A DNA stretch of 64,000 bases, taken from contig NZ_CP098774.1 in the NCBI RefSeq assembly GCF_028473665.1, forward strand, positions 1,116,001-1,180,000. Reading direction: 5' to 3'. Position numbers and translations under genes: made by a program. Positions 9,339-18,158 of this stretch are shown here, one piece after another. Source of the DNA: Sphingomonas sp. QA11 (lineage in GTDB: Bacteria > Pseudomonadota > Alphaproteobacteria > Sphingomonadales > Sphingomonadaceae). The notes beneath the pieces were generated by a model. It made no database searches. It worked only from the letters and a program-made list of their open reading frames with translations, and had not been told where the DNA came from. Position 1 is the stretch's first letter. Each line of letters opens with the position of its first letter.

Positions 9339-10715
9339 TCAGGCCGGTTCGGCGGCAAGCCCGCCGTCGATCGCGCCGAGCTCGCCCGAGGCGCGCGCGT
9401 CGCGGCCATAGACCAGCTCGAACAGGGGGCCGGCCATCATCGTCGTGACGATCGCCATCAGCACCAGCATCGAGAAGAGCGTCGGGCCGATGATGCCCTT
9501 TTGCAGGCCGATATTGATGATGATCAGCTCCATCAGCCCGCGCGAGTTCATCAGCGCGCCAATGCCGAGCGCCGTGCGGTTGTCCTCGCCCGCGATCCGC
9601 GCCGCGAGATAGCAGGCGCCGCCCTTGGCGAGGATCGATGCCGCCAGGATGCCGAGCGCGATCAGCAGCAGCATGGGAGAGTTGACCATGTCCAGCCGGG
9701 TGTTGAGTCCTGAATAAGTGAAGAACATCGGCAGCAGCAGGACGACCGCGAGCGGCTCGATCTTCTTCTTGAGCTGCTCGGCGAACAGGCCGCGCGGCAT
9801 CACGACGCCCAGGATGAAGCCGCCGAAGATGGCATGGATGCCGACCGCATCCATCAGGAAGGCGGACATGCAGAACAGCATCAAGGTAATGGCGAGCACG
9901 GTGACGCTCATTTCCCCGGCGCGCTCGACCGCCCGGCCGAGGGGCGCGAGCAAGCGCTGGCCGAAGAGGACGATGAACGCCGCATACGCGAGGCCGCCGC
10001 CAATCGCGAGCACCGCGACGCCGGGTCCCCCGCCGAAGGTCGCCAGCACTACCGCCAGCACGCACCAGGAAACGGCATCGTCGAAGGCCCCGGCCGTCAG
10101 CGACAGCGTGCCGAGCGACGTGTCGGCAAGGCCGCGCTCGTTGATGATCCGGGCGAGCATCGGGAACGCGGTCAGCGCGATGCAGGCGCCCATGAACAGG
10201 GTGGCGTTGGCGGGCGAGATATCCTTCGCGAACAGGCCCGGCACGCCAAGCAGGAAGGGCGTGATCAGGAAGGCGATCAGGAAGGGCGCGGCGATCCCGG
10301 CGAAGGAGACGCTCATCGCGCTCTTCGCCTTCGACTTGAACTTGTCGAGCTGAAGCGTGGTGCCGACCAGGAACATGTAAAGCCCGACGCCGAGCTGCGA
10401 TCCGGCATAGAGGACGCTGCGAGTCTCCTTGGGGAAGATCGCCCCTTGCAGGCCCGGGAAAAGCAGGCCGAGCAGCGACGGCCCCAGGATGACGCCGGCG
10501 ATCATCTCGCCGACCACCTGGGGCTGGCCGAGGAATTTCTTGCCGGCCCAGCCGACCACCCGGCAGGCCAGCAGGATCACCGCGAGCTGGAGGAAGAAAT
10601 GGACGCTGAAGTCGCCCGGCGTATAGCTTGCGGCCGCGGCCGGCGCTGCCGGACCATGGGCTGACAGCACGCCGCCGACCGTTGACCAGATGCTGTCGAT
10701 GACCCCTTCGGCCAT
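9339..10715 (-). CDS. CPA2-type cation:proton antiporter
   Basis: This 458-residue inner-membrane protein has about 12-13 hydrophobic helices. Typical Na+/H+ exchanger segments of the CPA2/KefB group are visible: VVGEMIAGVILGPSLLG (about 68-84), GVGLYMFLVGTTLQLDKFK, and DDAVSWCVLAVVLATFGGG with its Asp pair in the ion pathway. There is no C-terminal TrkA-N domain, so nucleotide gating as in KefB/KefC is not expected. It exchanges K+ or Na+ for H+ (family knowledge). It precedes the porin gene. Confidence 0.86.
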   Translation of the reverse strand: MAEGVIDSIWSTVGGVLSAHGPAAPAAAASYTPGDFSVHFFLQLAVILLACRVVGWAGKKFLGQPQVVGEMIAGVILGPSLLGLLFPGLQGAIFPKETRSVLYAGSQLGVGLYMFLVGTTLQLDKFKSKAKSAMSVSFAGIAAPFLIAFLITPFLLGVPGLFAKDISPANATLFMGACIALTAFPMLARIINERGLADTSLGTLSLTAGAFDDAVSWCVLAVVLATFGGGPGVAVLAIGGGLAYAAFIVLFGQRLLAPLGRAVERAGEMSVTVLAITLMLFCMSAFLMDAVGIHAIFGGFILGVVMPRGLFAEQLKKKIEPLAVVLLLPMFFTYSGLNTRLDMVNSPMLLLIALGILAASILAKGGACYLAARIAGEDNRTALGIGALMNSRGLMELIIINIGLQKGIIGPTLFSMLVLMAIVTTMMAGPLFELVYGRDARASGELGAIDGGLAAEPA

Positions 10716-10882
10716 ATGATTCCTCCCCCGTTTCGGTTTTTCCCCGCGGCAATCCAGGTCACCGCAGTCATGAAGGGGAAGAAATCGGGCGGGCGGCGCA
10801 ACTGGAAAATGCAGCCCGGGTGCCGCTCGTTGTCATTTTTCCGGCTCGAGCCTCCCGGCTGTTGCGACGCGGCCACATAGTA

Positions 10883-10914
10883 GTAATGTACCTACAAGTT
10901 AGCGCGAACATTAC
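10883..10914. promoter_or_regulatory. Inverted repeat in the phd-vapC promoter
   Basis: GTAATGT (10883-10889) and ACATTAC (10908-10914) form a perfect 7-bp inverted repeat with an 18-base spacer, in a locally AT-rich stretch 28 bases before the antitoxin ATG. Phd-type antitoxins bind such palindromes to autoregulate their operon, so this is the likely operator. Confidence 0.5.
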
Positions 10915-10941
10915 AGGCATATGGATTGGGGAATCGGCGCG

Positions 10942-11190
10942 ATGAAGCTCGTCTCAAGTCGTGATTTCAACCAGGATGTGACCGCTGCGAAACGCGCCGC
11001 GCGACTCGAGCCTGTCTTCGTCACCGATCGCGGCAAGCCGACTCATGTGCTGATGAGCATCGACTCGTTCCGCCAGCTTACCGGCCAGACCGAGACGATC
11101 GTCGACCTGCTCGCGATGCCGGGCCTGCCGGAGATCGACCTGTTGGGCGACGCCGGCACTGCCTGGAGCCGGCACGGGGCGGCGGGTTGA
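10942..11190 (+). CDS. Phd/YefM-type antitoxin
   Basis: The 82-residue protein (start at the internal ATG, MKLVSSRDFNQDV) has the PhdYeFM fold: N-terminal DNA-binding half (residues 1-55, with FVTDRGKPTHVLMSIDSFRQL) and a C-terminal toxin-binding tail ending in DLLGDAGTAW. The frame is open from 10921, but the MKLVSSRDF start matches the family. Its TGA overlaps the toxin's ATG by one base (TGATG), so the pair is translationally coupled. Confidence 0.85.
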   Translation: MKLVSSRDFNQDVTAAKRAARLEPVFVTDRGKPTHVLMSIDSFRQLTGQTETIVDLLAMPGLPEIDLLGDAGTAWSRHGAAG

Positions 11191-11687
11191 TGTACCTGCT
11201 TGATACCGGCGTCGTCTTCGAACTCCGCAATGCGCGCGCCGGGCAGACCGATCCGCGCTTTTCGGGCTGGGCCGCCGGCCTTGTCAGGCAGAACCTGTTC
11301 ATCTCGGCGCTGAGCCTGCTCGAGTTGGATAGCGGCGCGGCGCGGACGGCGCAGCGGGACAAGGCAGGGGGCCTCGCGCTGCGCCAGTGGATCGACGACC
11401 AGGTGGTACCCGCGTTCGAGGGGAGGATCCTGCCGGTCGACACCGCCATAGTGCTGCGGCGTGGTCAGCTTTCCTATGCCGATGCGCGGGACGGCTTGCT
11501 CGCCGCGACCGCGCTCGAGCACGGGCTGACGCTCGCCACCCGTCATCCCGGTGCGTTCAAAACGGGGCGGGTCAAGCTGCTCAATCCCTGGGCCTATACG
11601 CCCGACGCGGTCGAGGAGGATGGCGACTGGCGCCAGGCCGCCAAGGCCGGGCCGCTCTGGCTCAAGAATCTGTTCGTCAGGGCGTGA
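11190..11687 (+). CDS. PIN-domain toxin (VapC type)
   Basis: The 165-residue PIN ribonuclease has acidic active-site residues visible in YLLDTGVVFELR (first Asp), SALSLLELDSG (Glu), YADARDGLLAATALEHG (Asp) and the final TRHPGAFK segment. VapC toxins usually cut tRNA or rRNA (family knowledge). It carries a C-terminal extension of about 35 residues (PWAYTPDAVEEDGDWRQ onward), longer than usual. The start is taken as the ATG inside TGATG rather than the in-frame TTG one codon earlier. The halogenase gene starts 20 bases after the stop. Confidence 0.85.
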   Translation: MYLLDTGVVFELRNARAGQTDPRFSGWAAGLVRQNLFISALSLLELDSGAARTAQRDKAGGLALRQWIDDQVVPAFEGRILPVDTAIVLRRGQLSYADARDGLLAATALEHGLTLATRHPGAFKTGRVKLLNPWAYTPDAVEEDGDWRQAAKAGPLWLKNLFVRA

Positions 11688-11707
11688 CGATAGGGCATGA
11701 AGGCATG

Positions 11708-13243
11708 ATGAGCCGGAAACGCAGCATCCTGATCGTCGGCGGCGGCACGGCCGGCTGGATGACGGCTGCCTATCTCGCCAAGTTCCTTGAACTGTCAGGC
11801 AATGAACGGCTTGAGATCAGGCTGCTCGAATCGCCCGAGATCGGCATCATCGGGGTGGGCGAGGGCACTTTCCCGACGATCCGGAACACGCTCCAGTTCA
11901 TCGGCATCGACGAGAGCCGCTTCATCCGCGCGACAGCGGCGACATTCAAGCAAGGTATCCGCTTCGTCGACTGGGTGCGGACGCCGGAAGAGGGCGGGCA
12001 CAGCCATTTCTTCCATCCGTTCGAGGCGCCCTTCCATGCCGAGGGCGTGAGCCTGGTGCCCTATTGGCTGCTTCAGGACGAGAAGACGCGGCGGCCCTTC
12101 GCCGAGGCGATGACGATCCAGAACCGCGTGGCCGAGGCGCAGCGCGGGCCAAAGGGGCCGGGCGAGGGCGATTTTTCGGGTCCGCTAAGCTACGCCTATC
12201 ATTTCGACGCGACGATGCTCGCGCAGATCCTGGCCGAGCGCGCCCGCGAGCTTGGCGTGGCGCATCTCCAGGGCCTGCTCAACCATGTCGAGATCGACGG
12301 GACCGGGGCGATCGACCATGTCGTCACGGCGGAGCAGGGCCGGCTCGATGCCGACCTGTATATCGACTGCACCGGTTTCCGGGCGGAACTGATCGGCCGG
12401 GCGCTGAAGGTGCCGTTCAAATCCGTCCGCTCGATCCTGTTCACCGACCGGGCGCTTGCCTGCAAGATACCCTATGAACGGCCCGACGCGCCGATCGAGA
12501 GCTATACCATCGCCGCCGCGCACGAGGCCGGGTGGACCTGGGACATCGGGTTGAATGGCGCGCGGGGGATTGGCTGCGTCTATTCGAGCGACCACATCTC
12601 CGACGATCGCGCCGCCGAGATTCTGCGCGCCTATGTCGGGCCGGGCATGCAGGATATCACGCCGCGCCATATCCTGTTCGAGCCCGGCTATCGCGAACGG
12701 CAATGGGTGAAGAATTGCGTCGCGGTCGGCCTGTCGGGCGGGTTCCTGGAGCCGCTCGAATCGACCGGGGTGCTGGTGATCGAGGCGGCGATCGGCATGA
12801 TCGCCGAGATGTTCCCGCACAACGGCCCGGTCGATGCGCCCGCGCGCCGGTTCAACGAACTGATCGCGGCGCGGTACGACAATATCGTCAATTTCCTGAA
12901 GCTGCATTATTGCCTCAGCCAGCGCCGCGAGCCCTTCTGGCGCGACAATGCCGACCCGGCCTCGATCCCGGATCGCCTGGCCGACCTGCTCGACCAGTGG
13001 CGGCACCGGCCGCCGGGGCGCTTCGACTTCACGCTCGACCTCGAATCCTTCGCCTTCTTCAACTACCAGTACATCCTCTACGGCATGGGGTTCAGGACCG
13101 ACCTGGCGCCCAGCCGAAGCGACTTCCCCAATGTCGGCGCAGCGGAGAAGACCTTCGCGCGCATCCGCAATTTCGGGGAACGCGCCACGCTCGACCTGCC
13201 GTCGCATCGTGCCCTGATCCAGCAGATCAACCGGACGGGCTGA
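11708..13243 (+). CDS. Flavin-dependent tryptophan-halogenase family protein
   Basis: The 511-residue FAD enzyme has the GGGTAGW dinucleotide fold at residues 11-17 and the IGVGEGTFPTI loop. A Lys at residue 81 (ATFKQGIRF) matches the catalytic Lys79 of PrnA/RebH that forms the chloramine. The family WxWxIP motif is present only as WTWDIG (276-281), with Gly in place of Pro. The C-terminal signature SGGFLEPLESTGV is intact. An FADH2-supplying reductase is not adjacent. ATG 11708 is chosen over ATG 11705 because GAAGG lies just upstream. The substrate is unknown; in sphingomonads such genes usually accompany TonB receptors, and here one is 45 kb away. Confidence 0.85.
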   Translation: MSRKRSILIVGGGTAGWMTAAYLAKFLELSGNERLEIRLLESPEIGIIGVGEGTFPTIRNTLQFIGIDESRFIRATAATFKQGIRFVDWVRTPEEGGHSHFFHPFEAPFHAEGVSLVPYWLLQDEKTRRPFAEAMTIQNRVAEAQRGPKGPGEGDFSGPLSYAYHFDATMLAQILAERARELGVAHLQGLLNHVEIDGTGAIDHVVTAEQGRLDADLYIDCTGFRAELIGRALKVPFKSVRSILFTDRALACKIPYERPDAPIESYTIAAAHEAGWTWDIGLNGARGIGCVYSSDHISDDRAAEILRAYVGPGMQDITPRHILFEPGYRERQWVKNCVAVGLSGGFLEPLESTGVLVIEAAIGMIAEMFPHNGPVDAPARRFNELIAARYDNIVNFLKLHYCLSQRREPFWRDNADPASIPDRLADLLDQWRHRPPGRFDFTLDLESFAFFNYQYILYGMGFRTDLAPSRSDFPNVGAAEKTFARIRNFGERATLDLPSHRALIQQINRTG

Positions 13244-13354
13244 GCCCGGCATCGGGCGATTGCCGCGGCAATCCGCTGCATACGGTTTCGTCGCATCGTT
13301 GAAGGGGACAGGCGGGATGCGCTTGCCAGCCTTTGAGCGGCGCCTGTAAGGCTG

Positions 13355-13374
13355 TGACGGTATCGTAACCGTCA
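13355..13374. promoter_or_regulatory. Palindrome upstream of yfiR
   Basis: TGACGGT (13355-13361) and ACCGTCA (13368-13374) form a perfect 7-bp inverted repeat around ATCGTA. It sits 70 bases before the yfiR start in a 201-base intergenic stretch with no other recognisable gene, and could be a repressor operator. Confidence 0.4.
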
Positions 13375-13444
13375 GTGTAACCAAGTCATCCAGCCTGTTG
13401 ATTAACCAAGCCAGCCCTTTTTCGCGATCAGCGAGCCCTCGGCA

Positions 13445-14026
13445 ATGGGCGATCGTGCGCGCGACGGGGGTCTTGCGGCGATGATGGTCCCGTTCGCTCT
13501 GGCCTGGTCGCTCCTGGCGACACTGCCGACCAATGTCGGTTTCCCCCTGCGGACCCGGGTGACGCCGGGGCCGGACCAGCCGGCGCGCGCGGTGGCGCGC
13601 ATGGTGGGCGGCATCATCAGCTATACGCGCTGGCCGGGGGATGCCGCCGCCGCGATGCGCCTTTGCGTGATCGGCAAGACACGCTTCGCCGACCGCCTGG
13701 GCGAGGCGAGCCCAGTCGCGGGACGGCCCATCTCGGTCAATCGGCTGGCGACGGGCAATCCGACGATCGGGCAATCCTGCGACATTCTCTATCTTGGCGA
13801 CCTGCCTGCCGGCCAGGGCCCGCGGACGATCGCCGGGATTCGCGGCCGGGCCATCTTGTCGATCGCCGAGTCAGATCCGGCGTGCCGCGGCGGAACGATG
13901 TTCTGCCTCGACATCAAGCCGCTTGAGATATCGTTCCAGCTCAGCCTCGATGCGATCTCGCGCGGGACGGTGCGGGTCGACCCTCGTGTCCTTCGCCTGT
14001 CCGACGCCGATGGGGATGCGTCGTGA
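13445..14026 (+). CDS. yfiR: YfiR-family periplasmic inhibitor of a diguanylate cyclase
   Basis: The 193-residue exported protein (hydrophobic signal at about residues 12-28) matches YfiR/DUF4154. Four cysteines at 74, 112, 147 and 154 reproduce the two disulfide pairs described for Pseudomonas aeruginosa YfiR (71/110 and 145/152), with nearly the same spacing. In that system YfiR binds the periplasmic domain of YfiN and holds it inactive, and redox state affects YfiR. The next two genes are a YfiN-like cyclase (TGATG overlap) and a YfiB-like lipoprotein, completing the module. An alternative in-frame ATG lies at 13481. Confidence 0.85.
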   Translation: MGDRARDGGLAAMMVPFALAWSLLATLPTNVGFPLRTRVTPGPDQPARAVARMVGGIISYTRWPGDAAAAMRLCVIGKTRFADRLGEASPVAGRPISVNRLATGNPTIGQSCDILYLGDLPAGQGPRTIAGIRGRAILSIAESDPACRGGTMFCLDIKPLEISFQLSLDAISRGTVRVDPRVLRLSDADGDAS

Positions 14027-15249
14027 TGCCGCCGGCAAGGCCGCTTCCCACGCTTCGCGCGGTGCTGGCGCGGGTGCATTTCCGCGTCACGCTGTTCGCC
14101 GTCGGCATTGCCGGGCTGACCGTGCTGCTCGCGGGCTTCGCCACGATCGTCGACTATGCCCAGCAGAACCTTCATCTGGTGGCCCAGTCGGCCAGCTATA
14201 CGGTCGCACCGGCGATCATTTTCGACGACCCGGAGGCTGCGCGCGAGAGCATCGCACCGCTTGCCGCGGCAGAAGGCGTTGCGGAGATCGCCGTCGTCGC
14301 CTTGCGTGGCGGACGCGAACTGGTCCGGCTGGGCCATCCGGAAGAGCATGACGACCTGTTCGGCATCGACTGGCTGACCGCGCGGCTGGTCTTCCCGGAC
14401 ATCGTTGCCGCGCCGGTGGTGCATCGCGGCGTCACGATAGGCGAGGTGCGGGTGCGCGGCGATCCCGCGGTCGTCGGAGGGTATATCCGTCGCGGCCTGG
14501 CCAGCGCGCTCGCGTGCCTGCTCATCACCGCCATCGCGACTCATTTCCTTGCCAGCCGGCTTCAGCAAGGCGTGATCCGCTCGCTGAACGCGATCGCTGC
14601 GGTCGCGCACAATGTGCGGGAGGAACGGGCGTTCGGTCGCCGAGCGCCACCGGCCGGGATCGCCGAGATCGATGCGCTTGGGCGCGATTTCAACGCGCTG
14701 CTCGACGAGCTGGACGAGTGGCACGTGCATTTGCGGCGCGAGCGGGAGGAACTGAGCCATCAGGCGCGGCACGACACGCTGACCAACCTGCCGAACCGGG
14801 TCGATTTCGAACATCACCTGGCCATTGCGCTCGACCAGGCGCGCGACGGCGGCGAATCCTTCGCGATCCTTTATCTCGACGGCGACGGCTTCAAGGCGGT
14901 GAACGACCGATATGGCCATGCCACGGGCGATCATGTGCTGATCGAGATCGCGGCCCGGCTGCGGGCGTCGATCCGCGCCCAGGATATTGCGGCGCGCCTT
15001 GGCGGAGATGAATTCGCGGTTCTGCTGCCCGCGCCAAGCGGCATGGACGCCGTCGCCCGGGTGCGCCAAAGCCTGGCCGAACGCATGGCCGAGCCGATCG
15101 CGCTGTCGTCCGGCGAGACACTGGCCATGAAGCTCAGCGTCGGCGCGGCGGTGTTCCCCCAGGATGGCGCCGATATCGCCACGCTGCTGAACGTCGCGGA
15201 TGCCGGAATGTACGCCAGCAAGCAGGCACTGCGCGAAGAGCGATCATAA
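14026..15249 (+). CDS. yfiN: YfiN/TpbB-like membrane diguanylate cyclase
   Basis: This 407-residue membrane protein has TM1 at about 22-45, a periplasmic sensor (46-148), TM2 at about 155-178 and a HAMP-like linker. The GGDEF domain at about 250-407 has an intact GGDEF active site (RLGGDEFAVL). The RxxD product-inhibition site (RAQD) is five residues before it, so it should make c-di-GMP with feedback control. No EAL domain is present. The start is the ATG in TGATG, coupled to yfiR. In P. aeruginosa the homologue drives biofilm and small-colony growth when released from YfiR. Confidence 0.88.
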   Translation: MPPARPLPTLRAVLARVHFRVTLFAVGIAGLTVLLAGFATIVDYAQQNLHLVAQSASYTVAPAIIFDDPEAARESIAPLAAAEGVAEIAVVALRGGRELVRLGHPEEHDDLFGIDWLTARLVFPDIVAAPVVHRGVTIGEVRVRGDPAVVGGYIRRGLASALACLLITAIATHFLASRLQQGVIRSLNAIAAVAHNVREERAFGRRAPPAGIAEIDALGRDFNALLDELDEWHVHLRREREELSHQARHDTLTNLPNRVDFEHHLAIALDQARDGGESFAILYLDGDGFKAVNDRYGHATGDHVLIEIAARLRASIRAQDIAARLGGDEFAVLLPAPSGMDAVARVRQSLAERMAEPIALSSGETLAMKLSVGAAVFPQDGADIATLLNVADAGMYASKQALREERS

Positions 15250-15291
15250 GCGGTTTTTTTGGGTTTTTGGCAAAGGAAAGACGGTTCGAAT

Positions 15292-15783
15292 ATGATGTCC
15301 CGACTGTTTCCCAAGGCGATCCTCGGCGTTGGCCTGTTCCTGCTGGCCGCTTGCCAGACCATGGCCGATCATGGCGGCTGGACCAGGGCCCAGGTCGCCG
15401 CGCTCCGTGCCAACGGCTTCGCGAAGACAGAGCGAGGCTGGGAGTTCGGCATGCAGGACCGGCTGTTGTTCGCGACCGACGAAAGCGAAATCCGGCCTCG
15501 GCAGGTCATCGTCATCCGGGACATTGCGAGCAAGCTGGTCGCGGTCGATATCCGCCGCGCCCAGGTCGAGGGCCATACCGACCGCACCGGGACCGCGCGG
15601 CACAATGATGCGCTTTCGGTACGCCGCGCCGCCGCGGTTGCCGACGCGCTGGCGGGTGGCGGGATACCGTTGGCCAATATCCGGGTCGAGGGGCTGGGCG
15701 CGCGCTATCCGATCGATACCAATGCCACCAAGGCGGGACGGCAGGAAAACCGCCGTGTCGTGATCCTGATCGCGGCTCCCTAG
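15292..15783 (+). CDS. yfiB: YfiB-like OmpA-domain lipoprotein
   Basis: The 163-residue lipoprotein has a signal peptide ending in LLAAC (Cys near residue 21) and a C-terminal OmpA/Pal peptidoglycan-binding domain with HTDRTGTARHNDALSVRRA and the closing NRRVVILI. In the YfiBNR system YfiB sits in the outer membrane, binds peptidoglycan and pulls YfiR away from YfiN under envelope stress. It lies 42 bases after yfiN. ATG 15292 or 15295 may be used; AAAGGAAAG lies about 12 bases upstream. Confidence 0.82.
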   Translation: MMSRLFPKAILGVGLFLLAACQTMADHGGWTRAQVAALRANGFAKTERGWEFGMQDRLLFATDESEIRPRQVIVIRDIASKLVAVDIRRAQVEGHTDRTGTARHNDALSVRRAAAVADALAGGGIPLANIRVEGLGARYPIDTNATKAGRQENRRVVILIAAP

Positions 15784-15846
15784 AGTCGTTTTCAGGGTCG
15801 CTGGGCTGGCATCGCCACCATTTCAGCTTTGCTGAAACGGACTCTA
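15781..15846. repeat. Palindromic intergenic element holding two stop codons
   Basis: Positions 15781-15795 and 15832-15846 are a 15-bp inverted repeat with two mismatches. An inner perfect hairpin is TTTCAG/CTGAAA at about 15820-15837. The outer ends are the TAG of yfiB (15781-15783) and the TAG of the convergent cupin gene (complement of 15844-15846). It probably serves as a two-way transcription end. Confidence 0.6.
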
Positions 15847-16260
15847 ACGCGGCGACCAGCCGGGTGGGGCAAGCTCGAAGCCGGCGAATTCGAAAGCGGG
15901 GGTGACAACGCAGCTGACCAGGCCCCAGCCGAGTTGCGCCTCCGTGGCCTGCCACGCGCCAGCCGGAACGATTGCCTGGGGCAATTGTCCCGCCAGCACG
16001 TTGCCGCCGAGCAGGTGTTCCTGCGGCGCGCCATCGTCGACCAGCAGCCGCAACGGGCTGCCGGCATGCCACAGCCACATCTCCGCCGCGTCGACGCGAT
16101 GCCAGCGCGAGCTCTGGCCGAGTTCGAGCAGGAACAGGATGGCGGTCGCCAGGCCGCGACCGGTGCCGGGTGCGGGTTGGCGGAACGTCTCGCGATACCA
16201 GCCGCCCTCCGGATGGGGCGTGAGCTCCAGCCTGGCGATGAGGGCGGCGGCGTCGCTCAT
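15844..16260 (-). CDS. DUF985-type cupin
   Basis: The 138-residue protein is a single cupin domain of the DUF985/YML079w type, with the N-terminal [17 protein letters not shown] signature. Cupin strands [30 protein letters not shown] follow, with candidate metal or ligand His residues. Yeast and plant relatives have no settled reaction. It starts inside the stop of the upstream haloperoxidase gene (ATGA), so the two are co-translated. The stop lies within the palindromic element shared with yfiB. Confidence 0.82.
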   Translation of the reverse strand: MSDAAALIARLELTPHPEGGWYRETFRQPAPGTGRGLATAILFLLELGQSSRWHRVDAAEMWLWHAGSPLRLLVDDGAPQEHLLGGNVLAGQLPQAIVPAGAWQATEAQLGWGLVSCVVTPAFEFAGFELAPPGWSPR

Positions 16261-17078
16261 GCCTTGATGAAGGCCAGGATGTCGACGTTCAATACGTCCG
16301 GATGAGTCGTGCACATACCGTGCGGATAGCCCGGATAGATTTTCAGCGTCGGTTTCTGGACCAACTCCGCCGACAGCAGGGCAGCATCCTTGTAGGGCAC
16401 GATCTGGTCGTCGTCGCCGTGGAGGATCAGGCAGGGCACATCGATCTTTTTCAGATCGTCGGTGAAGTCGGTTTCCGAAAAGGCCTTGATGCAGTCGTAA
16501 TGCGCTTGGGCCGATCCCATCATGCCCTGAAGCCACCAGTGATCCATGATCCCCTGCGAGATCGTCGCGCCCTCGCGGTTATAGCCGTAGAAGGGTAAGG
16601 GCACGTCCTTGTAGAGCTGGGCACGGTTGGCGGCGAGCTGCGTGCGGAAGCCGTCGAACACCTCGATCGGCGTGCCGCCCGGATTGCTGTCGCTCTTGAC
16701 CATGATCGGCGGCACCGCGCCGATCAGCACTGCCTTGGCGACGCGCGCCGTGCCGTGCCGTCCGAGATAGCGGGCGACTTCGCCGCCGCCGGTCGAATGG
16801 CCGATATGGACCGCATCGTTCAGGTCGAGCGCGGCGGTCAGTTCAGCGACGTCGTCGGCATAGGTGTCCATCTCGTTGCCGAAGGACGGCTGGCTGGAGC
16901 GGCCATGGCCGCGACGGTCGTGCGCGATCACGCGATAGCCCTGCCCGAGGAAGAATAACATCTGCGTATCCCAGTCGTCGGCGCTCAGCGGCCAGCCGTG
17001 ATGGAACATGATCGGCTGCCCGGTGCCCCAGTCCTTGTAGAAGATATCGGTGCCGTCCCTGGTAGTTATGGTGCTCAT
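16257..17078 (-). CDS. Alpha/beta hydrolase, cofactor-free haloperoxidase type
   Basis: The 273-residue hydrolase has the oxyanion [13 protein letters not shown], the nucleophile elbow [12 protein letters not shown] (Ser about 95), an acid in [10 protein letters not shown] and a C-terminal His in [12 protein letters not shown]. It matches the non-heme chloroperoxidase/arylesterase group. These act in vitro as perhydrolases, but physiological substrates are usually esters or lactones. GGAGATACCGCG precedes the ATG. It is coupled to the downstream cupin gene. Confidence 0.9.
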   Translation of the reverse strand: MSTITTRDGTDIFYKDWGTGQPIMFHHGWPLSADDWDTQMLFFLGQGYRVIAHDRRGHGRSSQPSFGNEMDTYADDVAELTAALDLNDAVHIGHSTGGGEVARYLGRHGTARVAKAVLIGAVPPIMVKSDSNPGGTPIEVFDGFRTQLAANRAQLYKDVPLPFYGYNREGATISQGIMDHWWLQGMMGSAQAHYDCIKAFSETDFTDDLKKIDVPCLILHGDDDQIVPYKDAALLSAELVQKPTLKIYPGYPHGMCTTHPDVLNVDILAFIKA

Positions 17079-17144
17079 CGCGGTATCTCCTCGTAAGGTG
17101 AAGACGATAGCCGGCCGGATCGTCAGACCCGCGACGGCAATGGT

Positions 17145-18158
17145 CTAGGCCCGTATGGTGACACTATCCATCATCCCTGGAGAGGATCGGCGCGCTTCGA
17201 TCAGCTTGACCACGAAGATGGCGAAGATCGCGACCAGGGCGCCGGCGATCATGTCAGTCAGATAATGCGTGCCTTCTACCGGCGTGGATAGCAGCATGGC
17301 GATATTGACGATGGTCAGCGGCCAGCGCAGCCGGCGGAACGGCCAGGCGGCGGCGATGAATAGCACGGCGCTGGCGGTGTGGAAGCTGGGCGCCGAGACG
17401 AGCCCGCGCAGATCGCCGAGATCGACATGGCTGATCATGTGCAGGCGCAGCTCCGGAATGATCGTCGATTCGGAGAGCTGGCTGACCGGCATATAGGGGA
17501 TTGGCCCCTGCCATTGCGAAGCGAGCGGCCCCTGCGCCGGGATGAAGCAGAACAGGACGAGGGAGATCACCGCCGCGAGCCAGAAGGAGGCGATGAACGA
17601 GCGCGCCGCCCCGCGATGATCGCGCCAGGCGAAATAGCCGAGCAGGATCGCTGGCGTGATGTAGATGCTCTGATAGGCGGCCGTGCCGAGAAGCTGGAGC
17701 GACCGGTGGGCGACGACCAGATCGTACCATGCGAGCCAGTTGAAGCGCAGCATGTCGTCGATGCGCTGCAGCGTGGGATCGATGAAGCCCTGGGTGCCGG
17801 CTGACAGCGGATAGGTCGCGATGGCGCCCATCAGGGAGATCAGCGTGAATAGGCCGAAATATTCGGCGATGTCACGGGCGATGCGGCGGCCGGGCGTAGG
17901 CGGATGGCGCAGCGCATAACGCGTCGCGGCGGCGGTGACGCCCAGCGTAAAGAAGATGATCGTGCTCCACGCCCAGGGGTCGATCCTGAGACCCTGCCAC
18001 AGCATCAGCGCGATCAGGGTGGCGAGGCTGAGCAATGTGCCACCGGCGACCCAGGCGCCCGGAATGGCATGGGCGTGATCGGTGGCTGGGTCGGTTTGCG
18101 CATCGTCGCTGAGGCGGGTGGCTCGGAAAGTCGGTCGGGAAAAGTGGAACAAACGCAT
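17145..18158 (-). CDS. PAP2-superfamily membrane phosphatase/transferase
   Basis: The 337-residue protein has about eight hydrophobic helices and two PAP2 signature segments: SAPSFHTASAVLFIAAAW (C2, with Ser and catalytic His) and STPVEGTHYLTDMIAG (C3, with catalytic His and Asp). The layout resembles the inositolphosphotransferase Aur1/Ipt1-like PAP2_3 group. A lipid-phosphate phosphatase or head-group transferase at the membrane is likely. A role in sphingolipid head-group exchange is tempting in a sphingomonad, but that is inference. Confidence 0.82.
   Translation of the reverse strand: MRLFHFSRPTFRATRLSDDAQTDPATDHAHAIPGAWVAGGTLLSLATLIALMLWQGLRIDPWAWSTIIFFTLGVTAAATRYALRHPPTPGRRIARDIAEYFGLFTLISLMGAIATYPLSAGTQGFIDPTLQRIDDMLRFNWLAWYDLVVAHRSLQLLGTAAYQSIYITPAILLGYFAWRDHRGAARSFIASFWLAAVISLVLFCFIPAQGPLASQWQGPIPYMPVSQLSESTIIPELRLHMISHVDLGDLRGLVSAPSFHTASAVLFIAAAWPFRRLRWPLTIVNIAMLLSTPVEGTHYLTDMIAGALVAIFAIFVVKLIEARRSSPGMMDSVTIRA

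Noticed and set aside
10942..13243. Toxin-antitoxin pair plus halogenase as one defence system
   Set aside because: Only proximity (20 bases) supports it. The halogenase belongs to a metabolic family, and no other defence gene is linked.
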